Assembly: GCA_024644005.1 (NCBI GenBank)
Contig: JAHELU010000004.1
Span: forward strand, 1 to 51,011
DNA from: Acidimicrobiales bacterium
GTDB lineage: Bacteria > Actinomycetota > Acidimicrobiia > Acidimicrobiales > SZUA-35
DNA: 51,011 nucleotides
Direction: 5' to 3'
Each line of letters starts with the position of its first letter. Within the stretch, counting starts at the first letter, position 1. The position numbers and the translations under genes are program-made. Below, one piece after another: positions 7,929-16,499 of this stretch. The notes below the pieces were generated by a model. It ran no database searches, was not told the DNA's origin, and saw only the letters and a program-made list of their open reading frames with translations.

Positions 7929-8897
7929 ATGAAGGCGGTCGTCTACGACGAGTACTGCTCGCCCGACGGCTTGGAGCTGCGTGCGGTCGAGCGGCCCGTC
8001 ATCGGTGACGATGCGGTCCTGGTCCGGGTGATGGCCGCATCGGTCAACCCAGTCGACTGGCACCGTCTGACCGGCACACCGAGCATCGCCCGACTGGAGG
8101 CCGGGCTGCGGTCGCCGAAACGGCACATACCGGGATCGGACCTGGCGGGCCGGGTGGAGGCGATCGGCTCGGCGGTGGCCGGGTTCAAGCCGGGCGACGA
8201 GGTGTTCGGTACCGCCGAGGGCAGCCTCGCCGAGTACGTCGCCGTCACCGAGGACCGCATCGCCCACAAGCCGGTCAACCTGTCGATCGAGCAGGCGGCG
8301 GTGGTGCCGGTGGCAGGGCTCACCGCACTGCAGGGCCTCCGTGACTGCGCCAGGCTCGAGGCCGGCCAGAGGGTCCTGATAAACGGCGCTTCGGGCGGTG
8401 TCGGGACCTTCGCCGTCCAGATCGCAAAGGCATTCGGCGCCGAGGTGACCGGGGTCTGCAGCGGCGGCAACGTCGAGATGGTGCGGGCCATCGGCGCGGA
8501 CGACGTCGTCGACTACACCGCGACGGACTTCGAGGAGCGGGAGCAGCACTACGACGTGCTGTTCGACACGGTCGGCAACCGTCGGCTGTCGACCTGCCGA
8601 CGGACCCTGAAGCCGAAGGGGGTGTACGTCATGGTCGGTGGCCCGAGGACGAATCGCTGGTTGGGGCCCGTGGCCCGGGTCGTTGCCGGGCGACTGCTGT
8701 TCGCGCTGACCAGCGAGAAGTTCTCCACCTTCGTGGCCAAGGACGACGAGGACGATCTGCGGTTCCTGCGCGATCTGCTCGAGTCGGGGTCGGTCGTCCC
8801 GGTCATCGACCGTCGCTACGACCTGAGCGACACACAGCAAGCCTTCCAGTACTGGGAGCGGGGTCGGACGAGCGGCAAGATCCTCGTCACGGTCTGA
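7929..8897 (+). CDS. Zinc-independent MDR-family NAD(P)H oxidoreductase (quinone reductase-like)
   Basis: This 322-residue protein starts MKAVVYDEY, the standard start of this family. ATG 7929 is preferred over ATG 7920 and 7872, and a GACAAT box seven bases upstream would suit a leaderless message. The GroES-like domain includes ASVNPVDWH and PGSDLAGRVEAIG. The Rossmann domain has NGASGGVGTFAVQIAK, which binds NADPH. The structural and catalytic zinc cysteines of alcohol dehydrogenases are absent. It probably reduces quinones or alpha,beta-unsaturated carbonyls in the cytoplasm; the actual substrate cannot be told. It stands alone, with a strong hairpin directly after the stop. Confidence 0.85.
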   Translation: MKAVVYDEYCSPDGLELRAVERPVIGDDAVLVRVMAASVNPVDWHRLTGTPSIARLEAGLRSPKRHIPGSDLAGRVEAIGSAVAGFKPGDEVFGTAEGSLAEYVAVTEDRIAHKPVNLSIEQAAVVPVAGLTALQGLRDCARLEAGQRVLINGASGGVGTFAVQIAKAFGAEVTGVCSGGNVEMVRAIGADDVVDYTATDFEEREQHYDVLFDTVGNRRLSTCRRTLKPKGVYVMVGGPRTNRWLGPVARVVAGRLLFALTSEKFSTFVAKDDEDDLRFLRDLLESGSVVPVIDRRYDLSDTQQAFQYWERGRTSGKILVTV

Positions 8898-8929
8898 GCG
8901 TCCGCTTCGGGCACGCCCGCAGCGGACGC
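8898..8929 (+). terminator. Hairpin immediately after the MDR oxidoreductase stop codon
   Basis: A perfect 9-bp stem, GCGTCCGCT at 8898-8906 and AGCGGACGC at 8921-8929, encloses a 14-base loop. The loop contains a second self-complementary GGGC/GCCC pair. It begins right after TGA. There is no T-tract, which is common for high-GC actinobacterial terminators. Confidence 0.55.
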
Positions 8930-9143
8930 CATCGAAGCCCTGGGCACAGCCTCACGACTCGGCGAGCAGCGGGCGGTCACGGGCTGGCGAGCATCCTGCC
9001 GATCCTGATGGTCGTGCCATGGCTCCAGGCGTCGAGCCGCTCACGCCGATCGAGGCGAGCGCCGACCGCTCGGCCGTGGCACCGCGGGGGCTCCGGTCGA
9101 GCTGCTGGTGCCCGCCGGTAGGGCCGGAGACGGCGCATCGGAA

Positions 9144-9149
9144 TAGGCT
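9144..9149 (+). promoter_or_regulatory. Candidate -10 box (TAGGCT) of a leaderless promoter
   Basis: TAGGCT is followed by six bases and then the GTG start at 9156, so transcription would begin at or next to the start codon. No good -35 is visible. No other clear signal was seen between 8930 and 9143. Confidence 0.45.
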
Positions 9150-9155
9150 GGACCC

Positions 9156-9836
9156 GTGCTCGCCCCACCGTCGCTCGGACAACGGAGTCGCGAACTGCTG
9201 CTGGGCCGTGATGTCCTGCGGGCCGCCGTGCGCCAGCCTCGGCTGCGGTCGGTCCCCCGAGGCGACGGTGGACCGGTGCTGATGATCACCGGCTTCGGCG
9301 GTACCGATGGCTCGCTGTTCCCGTTGCGGCTCTTCCTGCGTCGTCTCGGTCACGATGCCCGACCGGCCGATGTGGGGCGGGTCGGCGATGACGTCGAGGC
9401 GCTCTACCCCGAGATCGGTCGCCGCTGCCAGGCGCTGGCCGAGCAGACCGGGCGGTCGGTGGCGCTGGTGGGATGGAGCATCGGGGGCGTGCTGGCCAGG
9501 GAGGCGGCTCGCGATCATCCTCGGCTCGTCCGGCGGGTGATCACGTTCGGCACCCCGGTCGAGGGCGGGCCGAGCTACACGGCTCTGGCCGGCAGGTACA
9601 GCGCGGCCAGACTGGCCCAGATCCGATCCCGGATCGCCGAGCGGAACCAGACGCCGATAACCGTGCCGGTCACGGCGATCTGGAGCCCGAACGATGGCAT
9701 CGTCAGCCCGGCGGCCTGCGTCGATCGCGTCACGCCGGGAGTCGAGAACCTCCGGGTGTCGAGCACCCACATCGGTATGGGGATAGATCCGGACGTCTGG
9801 GCCGCCACGGCCGGCCGACTCGCCGCCGGCTCCTGA
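9156..9836 (+). CDS. Alpha/beta hydrolase (lipase/esterase-like)
   Basis: This 226-residue protein has an oxyanion-type loop after a beta strand (VLMITGFGGTDGSL). The nucleophile elbow is GWSIGG (G-x-S-x-G), and candidates for the rest of the triad are SPNDGIV (Asp) and SSTHIGM (His). It resembles the triacylglycerol lipase/PGAP1-like branch, with the HPRLVRRVITFGTPVEGG stretch after the elbow. There is no signal peptide, so it should be cytoplasmic. The GTG was chosen because a -10-like box lies six bases upstream. The substrate is unknown. Confidence 0.8.
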   Translation: MLAPPSLGQRSRELLLGRDVLRAAVRQPRLRSVPRGDGGPVLMITGFGGTDGSLFPLRLFLRRLGHDARPADVGRVGDDVEALYPEIGRRCQALAEQTGRSVALVGWSIGGVLAREAARDHPRLVRRVITFGTPVEGGPSYTALAGRYSAARLAQIRSRIAERNQTPITVPVTAIWSPNDGIVSPAACVDRVTPGVENLRVSSTHIGMGIDPDVWAATAGRLAAGS

Positions 9837-9846
9837 CGCCGGGCGA

Positions 9847-9872
9847 CCGGATCAGCTGTCCGGATCAGCTGT
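9847..9872. repeat. Tandem duplication of 13 bp
   Basis: CCGGATCAGCTGT occurs twice in a row (9847-9859 and 9860-9872). The second copy overlaps the stop codon of the convergent Gfo/Idh/MocA gene. It looks like a small local duplication and has no evident function. Confidence 0.8.
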
Positions 9873-10848
9873 CGAGACCCCGCAGCGGTAGGCCAGCCGC
9901 CTCGTAGCAGCGGTCGATCAGCTCCATCTGAGCGACCGCATCGTCCGGTCCGGTCAGCAGCGGGGCGCCGTGCTCGACCGCCGCCAGGAACGCATCGAGC
10001 TGGTAGGCATAGCTGGGACGGCGATCCACGTGCTCCACCGTTTGCTCGTCCCCGACGGTGAGCTCGATCCGGTGTCCCGACTGGGGGACCAGCGGCCCGA
10101 CCACGTGCAGTCGGCCAGCGTCGCCGACCACGGTGAAGTCGGCCCTGGTCTCGACCCCGGCCCGCATGTCACCCGAGGTGGTGGCGGCGATGCCGGAGGG
10201 AAACGTCAGCTCGGCGGCGAGATAGGTGTCGACGTGCTCCGGACCGGTCTCGGCGGTGGCCGATACCGAATCCGGTTCCTCGCCGGTGAGATGGCGGACC
10301 CACGACAGCGGGTAGCAGCCGATGTCCATGGTCACGCCCCCGCCCAGCCGGTAGATGTTGCGAATGTTGTCCGGGTCGGGAATCGCCACGTTGAACGTTG
10401 CGTCGATCGTTCGCACCGTGCCGAGGATGCCGCTGTCGACGATCTCCTTCGCCCGCTCGAACAGCGGGTGGTACCGGTAGTGGAAGGCGTCCATGAGCAC
10501 CAGACCCGTCGTCTGCGCCACCTCGGCCATCTCCCGTGCCTCCCGGGCGTTGCTGGCCAGCGACTTCTCGCAGAGCACGTGCTTGCCGGCCCGGAGGGCG
10601 TTGATGGTCCAGTCGTGGTGCATCGAGATCGGGAGGGGGACGTAGACCGCATCGATGTCAGGATCGGCGACCACGTCGTCGTAGGTCTGGTGAACCACCG
10701 GGATGTCGTGCCATCGGGCGAACTCGGCGGCCCGTTGCGGATCGCGGCTGGCCACGCAGTGGACCGATGCGGCCGGTTCGTCCCGACAGGGGGCGATCAG
10801 CGCTCGGGGCGTGATGTGGGCGGTGCTGAGCGTGCCGAAGCGGATCAT
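9865..10848 (-). CDS. Gfo/Idh/MocA-family oxidoreductase
   Basis: This 327-residue protein starts MIRFGTLSTAHITPRAL, an N-terminal Rossmann fold of the glucose-fructose oxidoreductase family. It continues with YVPLPISMHHDWTINAL and the family signature GKHVLCEKS, where the lysine of E-K is catalytic. The C-terminal domain has GGGVTMDIGCYPLSWVRH with the expected D-x-G-x-H/C-like arrangement. It probably oxidises a sugar or cyclitol with NAD(P). The internal ATG at 10848 was chosen over 10884 because it matches the family start. The ATG overlaps the stop of a truncated SRPBCC fragment (ATGA). Confidence 0.85.
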   Translation of the reverse strand: MIRFGTLSTAHITPRALIAPCRDEPAASVHCVASRDPQRAAEFARWHDIPVVHQTYDDVVADPDIDAVYVPLPISMHHDWTINALRAGKHVLCEKSLASNAREAREMAEVAQTTGLVLMDAFHYRYHPLFERAKEIVDSGILGTVRTIDATFNVAIPDPDNIRNIYRLGGGVTMDIGCYPLSWVRHLTGEEPDSVSATAETGPEHVDTYLAAELTFPSGIAATTSGDMRAGVETRADFTVVGDAGRLHVVGPLVPQSGHRIELTVGDEQTVEHVDRRPSYAYQLDAFLAAVEHGAPLLTGPDDAVAQMELIDRCYEAAGLPLRGLDS

Positions 10849-10991
10849 CGGGAACACGCCGCTCCGATGGCCTCCGGACTCCACTCGCCGATGCGCGTCA
10901 TGTCGGAGACGAGGGCGTACACGGCCTCCGGTGGGGCGTCGATCTCGATCGATGCCTGTTCGAACGTGATGGCGTCGTCCGGCCGTTGCAT
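10845..10991 (-). pseudogene. Truncated SRPBCC (polyketide cyclase/START-like) N-terminal fragment
   Basis: This 48-residue frame starts MQRPDDAITFEQASIEIDAPPEAVY and continues ALVSDMTRIGEWSPE. That is the first strand and helix region of SRPBCC proteins, which normally run to about 140-160 residues. It ends at a TGA that overlaps the ATG of the Gfo/Idh/MocA gene. About two thirds of the domain is missing, including most of the ligand cavity. A deletion that joined the fragment to its neighbour is the simplest explanation. It may now act only as a short coupled leader. Confidence 0.6.
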
Positions 10992-11038
10992 CGTGTCAGG
11001 GTAGTGCCACACGGGCGCTGACAGCACGGTGACAGCTG

Positions 11039-11082
11039 GGGGACAGCATGGGGACTGCACGGGGACGGCACCGGGACGGCAC
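11039..11082. repeat. Four tandem copies of an 11-bp unit upstream of an MFS gene
   Basis: The units are GGGGACAGCAT, GGGGACTGCAC, GGGGACGGCAC and CGGGACGGCAC, end to end. They lie between the SRPBCC fragment and the MFS exporter, 49 bases before the exporter's ATG. The 11-bp period is near one helical turn, so stacked regulator sites are possible. Replication slippage is the simpler alternative. Confidence 0.75.
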
Positions 11083-11131
11083 GGTGGCCGGAGCGCATTC
11101 GCCGGAGGCGGTGCAGCGGGGATAGAACGGG

Positions 11132-12613
11132 ATGGTGACCGACGCTGCCACCGATCAGTTCGAGGGGAAGTGGCTGGCGTTCGCGGCGATCGGGTTGGCC
11201 TTCGTCACCAATGTCCTGGCGATGAGCATGGTCTTCGTGGCCCTGCCGTCGATCGCCGACGACTTCGGGGTGACCCTGCGATCGGTGGCCTGGGTGGTCA
11301 TCGCCCAGTCGCTGACGATCAGCTCGCTCATGCTGCCGATGGGTCGGGTGGCCGACATCGTCGGTCGGCGTCGCCTGCACCTGCTCGGTCTGGTGTTGTT
11401 CGGTGTCGGCTCGGTGGCGGTGGCGGCGGCCCCGACGTTCGGCTTGCTGATCGCGGCCAGGGTGCTGATGGCCGTCGGCAACGCCATGGGTCAGTCTGTC
11501 GGCACGGCGATGGTTGTGGCGGTCTTCCCACCCGGCGAGCGAGGCAAGGCCATCGGCAGCCAAACCACGGCGGTGGCCATCGGAGCCGCCTCGGGACCCA
11601 TCGTCGGGGGACTGATCCTCCAGGTGCTTCCCTGGGAAGCGATGTTCCTGCTGTTGCTCGTCCCGATAGCGGCGGCTTTCGTCGCAGGCTCGATCATCCT
11701 GTCCGAGGAGCGGGTCAGCCCTCAGGCCGATCGCCGGGTCGTCGGCTTCGACTGGGGCGGTGCGGTGCTGTCGGCCGTGATGGTGGTCTGCCTGGTCCTC
11801 ACCATCAACAACCCGCTCGCCCTCGACTGGACCTCGCCGGTGATCCTGGGCGGGATCGTCGTGGTCGTCGCGCTCTTCGGCGCCTGGGTCCGATGGGAGC
11901 AGCGAACGCCCGATCCGATGCTGGAGATGTCGCTGTTCCGGAACCGGGCGTTCAGCGCTGCCGTCGGGGCCCGACTGGTCGGCTTCATGGGCGCAACCGC
12001 GGTGTTCTTCCTGGCCCCCGTGTTCCTGATCAGCCTCCGGTCGATGAGTGCGGCCGCCACTGGCGGGGTGCTGTTCCTGAACTCGCTCGGCATGGGAGTG
12101 GCGGCGCAGGCCTCGGGCCGGCTGTCCGACCGGTTCGGTGCCCAGCGGTTCTCGGTGGCTGGCTTCGGCCTGTTCACGGTGTCCGCATTCGGGTGGTCCG
12201 TCATCGATCGGTCGACGCCGGTGGCGCTGATCCTGCCGCTGATGCTCGTGACCGGGCTGTCGGTCGGGCTGTGGAACGTGCCGAACAACAGCACGATCAT
12301 GGGCTCGGTCCCGGCCAACCGGCACGGTGTGGTAGGGGCATTCACCAACCTGGTGCGGAACATGGGCAACGTCACCGGTCAGGCGCTGGCCTCGGCGGTC
12401 ATCGTCGGGATCATGACCTCCAAGGGCTTCGACATCCCGCTGAGCGACATCGCCGACTCCATACCGGCCGGCGATGCCTTTCTCTCGGGCTGGCGATGGA
12501 CGTTCCGTATCGCCGTCGGGCTGTCGATGGTCGGGATGTTCATGGCCGCCACCGGATCCCAACCGAGGCCCGAGCGACAACCGGTTGCCGCACGGGCCTC
12601 GACCGGTCGCTGA
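11132..12613 (+). CDS. MFS transporter, DHA2/EmrB-QacA-type exporter
   Basis: This 493-residue protein has about 14 hydrophobic segments, the number usual for the DHA2 drug:H+ antiporter group. The first helix contains MSMVFVALPSIADDFG. The loop between TM2 and TM3 carries GRVADIVGRRR (motif A, G-x-x-x-D-x-x-G-R-R). Motif C-like GAASGPIVGG lies in TM5. It should export a small hydrophobic or toxic compound from the cytoplasm in exchange for protons. The ATG is preceded by GGGGAT. An 11-bp tandem repeat lies upstream. No adjacent regulator was found except the SRPBCC remnant. Confidence 0.88.
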   Translation: MVTDAATDQFEGKWLAFAAIGLAFVTNVLAMSMVFVALPSIADDFGVTLRSVAWVVIAQSLTISSLMLPMGRVADIVGRRRLHLLGLVLFGVGSVAVAAAPTFGLLIAARVLMAVGNAMGQSVGTAMVVAVFPPGERGKAIGSQTTAVAIGAASGPIVGGLILQVLPWEAMFLLLLVPIAAAFVAGSIILSEERVSPQADRRVVGFDWGGAVLSAVMVVCLVLTINNPLALDWTSPVILGGIVVVVALFGAWVRWEQRTPDPMLEMSLFRNRAFSAAVGARLVGFMGATAVFFLAPVFLISLRSMSAAATGGVLFLNSLGMGVAAQASGRLSDRFGAQRFSVAGFGLFTVSAFGWSVIDRSTPVALILPLMLVTGLSVGLWNVPNNSTIMGSVPANRHGVVGAFTNLVRNMGNVTGQALASAVIVGIMTSKGFDIPLSDIADSIPAGDAFLSGWRWTFRIAVGLSMVGMFMAATGSQPRPERQPVAARASTGR

Positions 12614-12651
12614 TCGTCAGCTGTTCCGCCCCGGCCCGGTCGAGCGCCGCC

Positions 12652-13575
12652 TCACCCGGTGTCAGGACTCCTCGTGGCGGCGTAACCCCGACGCATGAAG
12701 TCCCGCAGGTACTCCCGGTACACCAGCGGCCCATGACGCTTCGGATGGTCCTCGTCGACACAGCTCGCCACCGGGTCGACGATCGTGTCGACCCTGGGAT
12801 CGAAGAAGAACGGGATGGCGTAGCGGTCGACGGAGCCATCGCTGCGGACCCGGTGGCGGGTCGACAGGAACCGGTCGTTGGTCCATCGCCGCAGCATGTC
12901 ACCGGCATTCACCACGAACGACTCCGGTTCCTGGGAGACCGGCAGCCATCGGCCGGACGGGTCCTGGATCTCCAGCCCGGCCACCGGGTTCGTCGGCAAC
13001 ATCGTCATGAACCCGGCATCGGAGTGGGGGTCGATGCCCCACTGACCGTCCGCGCCCGGCACGGCCGGGTAGTGGGTCATGCGGAGGGTGGCGAGGGCCG
13101 GATCGAAGAACTGCCGGAAGTAGTCGGCCGGCATCCCGGCGGCCAGCGCATACAGCGGGAGGAGCTGCTGGCCGAGCCGGTCCATCGCCCGGTAGTAGCC
13201 GGTCACCGCCTCCCGGAAGCCGGGGAGCTGCGAGCCGTCGGGGAACCGGTTCCGCTTCGAGCCCGGCCGGGCCATGAAGAACGCGGCGTTCAGTGCCGGT
13301 AGGTCGCCCTGCCTGGCACCGCCGAGGGGCACGTAGCCCATCGTCGCCGGGCCCATGGCGTCGGCCGTCTTGGTCGCCGTCGGCAGGGCGTGGTAGCGGG
13401 CGGCCCAGCGGTAGATGTCGTCGACCTGCTCCCAGCCGATCCCGTGGCCGACGATCGACAGGAAGCCCACCTCGGTCAGGGCCGCCCTCAGCTGTTCGGC
13501 GGCCGCTCCGGTGGCGACCCGGTCGCCGCCGCGATGGCCGGTCAGGTCGATCACCGGGAGGGTGAGGACAGTCAC
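12652..13575 (-). CDS. 2-oxoglutarate/Fe(II) dioxygenase, isopenicillin-N-synthase-like
   Basis: This 307-residue protein has a DIOX_N segment (LPVIDLTG through VGFLSIVGHGI) and a jelly-roll core. The iron ligands are His184 and Asp186 in IDPHSDAGF and His241 in STRHRV. RYAIPFFFD supplies Arg251 for 2-oxoglutarate, with Ala where R-x-S usually has Ser. GTG 13575 was chosen because it overlaps the preceding stop as GTGA and begins the family's first strand; the track's longer start lies inside the ligase. It ends a three-gene coupled operon with an acyl-CoA ligase and a ketoacyl synthase, so it may hydroxylate or desaturate an acyl product. The substrate is unknown. Confidence 0.85.
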   Translation of the reverse strand: MTVLTLPVIDLTGHRGGDRVATGAAAEQLRAALTEVGFLSIVGHGIGWEQVDDIYRWAARYHALPTATKTADAMGPATMGYVPLGGARQGDLPALNAAFFMARPGSKRNRFPDGSQLPGFREAVTGYYRAMDRLGQQLLPLYALAAGMPADYFRQFFDPALATLRMTHYPAVPGADGQWGIDPHSDAGFMTMLPTNPVAGLEIQDPSGRWLPVSQEPESFVVNAGDMLRRWTNDRFLSTRHRVRSDGSVDRYAIPFFFDPRVDTIVDPVASCVDEDHPKRHGPLVYREYLRDFMRRGYAATRSPDTG

Positions 13576-15125
13576 GGCGAGCCCCGATCGAGCCGCTCGA
13601 CCAGCTCGAGCTTCTGGACCTTGCCCATCGGGTTCCGGGGCAGCTCGGTGACGACCACCACCTGTTTCGGGCACTTGTAGCCGGCCAGGCGGTGGCGGCA
13701 GTGGTCGACGATCTGGTCAGGCTCCAGCGACCGTCCCGGCTTCGCCACCACGACAGCGGTGACCCGCTCGCCCCAGGTCTCGTCGGCCAGACCGACCACG
13801 GCGGCCTCGGCGATCGCATCGTGCTCGACGAGGACGCGCTCCACCTCGGCGCAGTACACGTTCTCCCCGCCGGAGATGATCATGTCCTTCACCCGGTCCA
13901 CGATGGTCAGCCGCCCGTCGGGCAGACGGATCCCGATGTCGCCGGAACGGCAGAACCCGTCGTCCGTCAGCGCCGCGGCAGTCGCCGCCGGGTTGCCGAG
14001 GTAGCGGCCGAACGGCGTGAGCGAGCGGGCCACCACTTCACCGGGGGCACCGGTGGGACAGGACCGGCCCTGCTCGTCTCGCACGTCGATCTCGGTACCC
14101 AGCACCGGCCAGCCGACCGAATGGGGGACGAGGTCCGATCGCTGCTTGACCTCGTACGTCACCCAGCCGCCCTCCGTCCAGCCGTAGGCCTCGGTGATGT
14201 TGGCCCTGGGGAAGACGTCGAAGGCCCGGTCGAGCAGCGACATCGGGCCGGGAGCACCCGACGACAGCAGCCACTCCAGCGCATCGAGCGGTGGCTTGCC
14301 GGCTGCCTCCCACGCCTCGGCCACCATGGCGGTCATCGACGGCACGAGGAACACCCAGGTGGCGTTGCGGGCGTACTCGTCGAGCGCCATCTCTGCGTCG
14401 AAGTCGACGAGCAACCGGTTCCGGCCTCCGGCGGCGAGATGGGCCAGGCTGAGGCCGCCGTACGACATGTGGAACACCGGTCCCGGCGTCGACAGCACCT
14501 GGCCGGGGCTCAGGCCGAACGTCCACGCCCACTGGGCGAACCTGGTCAGCAGCCCGCCGTTGGTCACCGTCGACCCCTTGGGGAAGCCGGTGGTCCCACT
14601 GGTGTAGGCGACGAGGGCCAGTCGGTCCGCCGCCTCGGGCCCCGACGGGCCCTCCCAGCGCGATCCGGCGCCGTCGCCGAGCGGGGTGACCGTTGCGACG
14701 TCGACGACGGTGGCCCCCGCCGCCCCGGCCGCCTGCGAGGCGGTCGCCGCCATCGACCCGCCCGTCACGATCACCTCGGCCTCGCTGTCCGAGAGGACGA
14801 ACTGGACCTCGGGGGCGGCCAGGCGGTTGTTGATCGGCACCGCCGCCGCGCCGATGCGCTGGCAGGCCAGGTAGGCGGCCAGGTGATCGACCGAGTTCGG
14901 CAACAGGATGGCCACCATCGGGCCGTCCGAGCCCGGTGGCAGGGGACCGAGCGCGGACGACAACGCGTCCGCCAGGGTCTCCACCCGGCTCCAGACGCGG
15001 CCATAGGTCCACGTCTCGACCGGGGCCGAGCGGTCCCTGGGGGAGAGCACCTCCACCGCCACCCGATCGGGAGCCGAGCGGGCGACGGCGGCGACGCAGT
15101 CTGCCACCGTCCACCCCGGGTTCAT
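13572..15125 (-). CDS. AMP-dependent acyl-CoA synthetase/ligase (class I adenylate-forming)
   Basis: This 517-residue enzyme is of normal length. Motif A3 is VAYTSGTTGFPKG, A5 is EAYGWTEGG, and A7/A8 contain SGDIGIRLPDGRLTIVDRVKDMI. The C-terminal acyl-transfer lysine lies in RNPMGKVQK. It should activate a carboxylic acid to acyl-AMP and then acyl-CoA in the cytoplasm. The ATG overlaps the stop of the ketoacyl synthase (ATGA), and its stop overlaps the start of the dioxygenase (GTGA), so all three are co-translated. Acid specificity cannot be read from the sequence. Confidence 0.88.
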   Translation of the reverse strand: MNPGWTVADCVAAVARSAPDRVAVEVLSPRDRSAPVETWTYGRVWSRVETLADALSSALGPLPPGSDGPMVAILLPNSVDHLAAYLACQRIGAAAVPINNRLAAPEVQFVLSDSEAEVIVTGGSMAATASQAAGAAGATVVDVATVTPLGDGAGSRWEGPSGPEAADRLALVAYTSGTTGFPKGSTVTNGGLLTRFAQWAWTFGLSPGQVLSTPGPVFHMSYGGLSLAHLAAGGRNRLLVDFDAEMALDEYARNATWVFLVPSMTAMVAEAWEAAGKPPLDALEWLLSSGAPGPMSLLDRAFDVFPRANITEAYGWTEGGWVTYEVKQRSDLVPHSVGWPVLGTEIDVRDEQGRSCPTGAPGEVVARSLTPFGRYLGNPAATAAALTDDGFCRSGDIGIRLPDGRLTIVDRVKDMIISGGENVYCAEVERVLVEHDAIAEAAVVGLADETWGERVTAVVVAKPGRSLEPDQIVDHCRHRLAGYKCPKQVVVVTELPRNPMGKVQKLELVERLDRGSP

Positions 15126-16405
15126 CGGGCGGCCTTCCCCGCTCGACCGATGACAACGGACGCGTTCTGGCCGCCGAAGCCGAACGAGTTGACCTGGAAC
15201 GTGTCGATCGCAACGGGACGCGGCTCACCGAGCGCGACATCGAAGGCGATCTCGGGGTCGAGCACCGTGGTGCCCGCCACGTTGACCAGCCGACCCGATT
15301 CCATGGCCCGGATGCCGGCCATGATGCTCATGGCCCCGGACGATGCGCCGGTGTGGCCGGTATGACCCTTGATGCCGGTCACCACCAGGCCGTCGTTGCC
15401 GGTGAACACCCGGTTGATGGCCCGTATCTCGGCTGTATCGCCCTTCGGGGTGCCGGTGGCGTGGGCCACGACGGCGTCGATGTCGCCGGGGCCGACCCCG
15501 GCCGCGGCCTGGGCCTGCTCCATCACCAGCTCCTCCCACCGGCCGTCGGGTTCCGGCGAGCTGGGGTGGTGGGCATCGGCCAGCGAGCCGTAGCCCTCGA
15601 GCCAGGCCAGCACCGTCGCCCCTCTGGCCAGGGCGTGATCGGCCGTCTCGAGCACGAAGAAGGCAGAGCCCTCGCCGGACACGATGCCGACCCGGTCTGC
15701 GGCGAAGGGCAGCATGGCCCTGGCCGGATCGTGCTGTCCGGTGCTCATTCCGTAGCTCTGCTCGGCCACGTTCACGGCGGCCCGGAAGTGGCTGCGGCCG
15801 GGATCGCAGGTGTAGCCCCCCTCGGTCGCTCCGACGAGGGCGATGTCGGCCGATCCCGCCCGCAGGTGGAGTGCCGCGGTGCCGAGGGCGTCGAGCGAGG
15901 ACGCGCAGGCCGTGGTCACGGTGATCGATGGGCCATGGAGGCCGTTGGCCATGCAGATCTGGGCCGCCGCCATGTTCGGCCAGATCGTGATCTGCGTCTT
16001 GGGGTCGATGGCGGCAGCGCCGCCGCGGTCGTAATCCCACTGGGCCCTGGCCACCGAGAACAGACCGCCCATCGAGGTCCCGTGGACCACCGCGGTGCGG
16101 ACCGGGTCGAGCCCATCCGGCCCGAGCCCGGCATGGGCGACCGCCTGGTTGCAGGCCGCGACGGCGAAGCGGGCGAACCCGTCCGTGCCGGCCACGACCC
16201 GGTCGTCCATCCACGCATTGGGATCGAAGCCGTCGGCCACCGCGCCGTACAGCCCGCCGCCGAGCTCGTCGGCCCACGGGGCGGGGCGAATGCCGATCCG
16301 GCCGGCCAGCAGCCCATCGCAGAGCTCGTCGGCCGACAGCCCGATCGGTGAGACCGCCCCCAGTCCCGTTATGGCCAGTCCCCGATCCGCAGCGGCCCGA
16401 TCCAC
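15122..16405 (-). CDS. Beta-ketoacyl synthase (FabF/KAS II-like)
   Basis: This 427-residue protein is a complete thiolase-fold condensing enzyme. The nucleophile is Cys167 in TTACASSLD. His315 lies in AHATGTPKGD and His351 in KGHTGHTGASS, giving a C-H-H triad plus Lys346. The C-terminal SFGFGGQNASVV is the usual glycine-rich end. It should perform decarboxylative Claisen condensation on an ACP-bound chain, yet no ACP, KR or AT gene is adjacent, so it may use the housekeeping ACP. The GTG start has AGGGGG upstream. It is the first gene of an operon with an acyl-CoA ligase and a dioxygenase, which suggests a dedicated product rather than bulk fatty-acid synthesis. Confidence 0.88.
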   Translation of the reverse strand: MDRAAADRGLAITGLGAVSPIGLSADELCDGLLAGRIGIRPAPWADELGGGLYGAVADGFDPNAWMDDRVVAGTDGFARFAVAACNQAVAHAGLGPDGLDPVRTAVVHGTSMGGLFSVARAQWDYDRGGAAAIDPKTQITIWPNMAAAQICMANGLHGPSITVTTACASSLDALGTAALHLRAGSADIALVGATEGGYTCDPGRSHFRAAVNVAEQSYGMSTGQHDPARAMLPFAADRVGIVSGEGSAFFVLETADHALARGATVLAWLEGYGSLADAHHPSSPEPDGRWEELVMEQAQAAAGVGPGDIDAVVAHATGTPKGDTAEIRAINRVFTGNDGLVVTGIKGHTGHTGASSGAMSIMAGIRAMESGRLVNVAGTTVLDPEIAFDVALGEPRPVAIDTFQVNSFGFGGQNASVVIGRAGKAAR

Positions 16406-16499
16406 CGTCGGTTCCCCCTGTCCTCGCTGGCCCGGAGCCTAGCAAAGGGCCAACCGCCGGCCCGAAACGGCCGAGCGACGGCCCGACCCGCTCGATGGC

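Noticed and set aside
8930-9143. Possible small gene or RNA in the longest intergenic region
   Set aside because: No ORF with a plausible start, no tRNA-like fold and no clear terminator at its end. Only the hairpin (8898-8929) and the promoter before 9156 are supported.
10898-12580. 560-residue minus-strand ORF opposite the MFS exporter
   Set aside because: Composition is His/Arg/Asp/Gln-rich as expected for the complement of a high-GC membrane-protein gene. No motif is seen.
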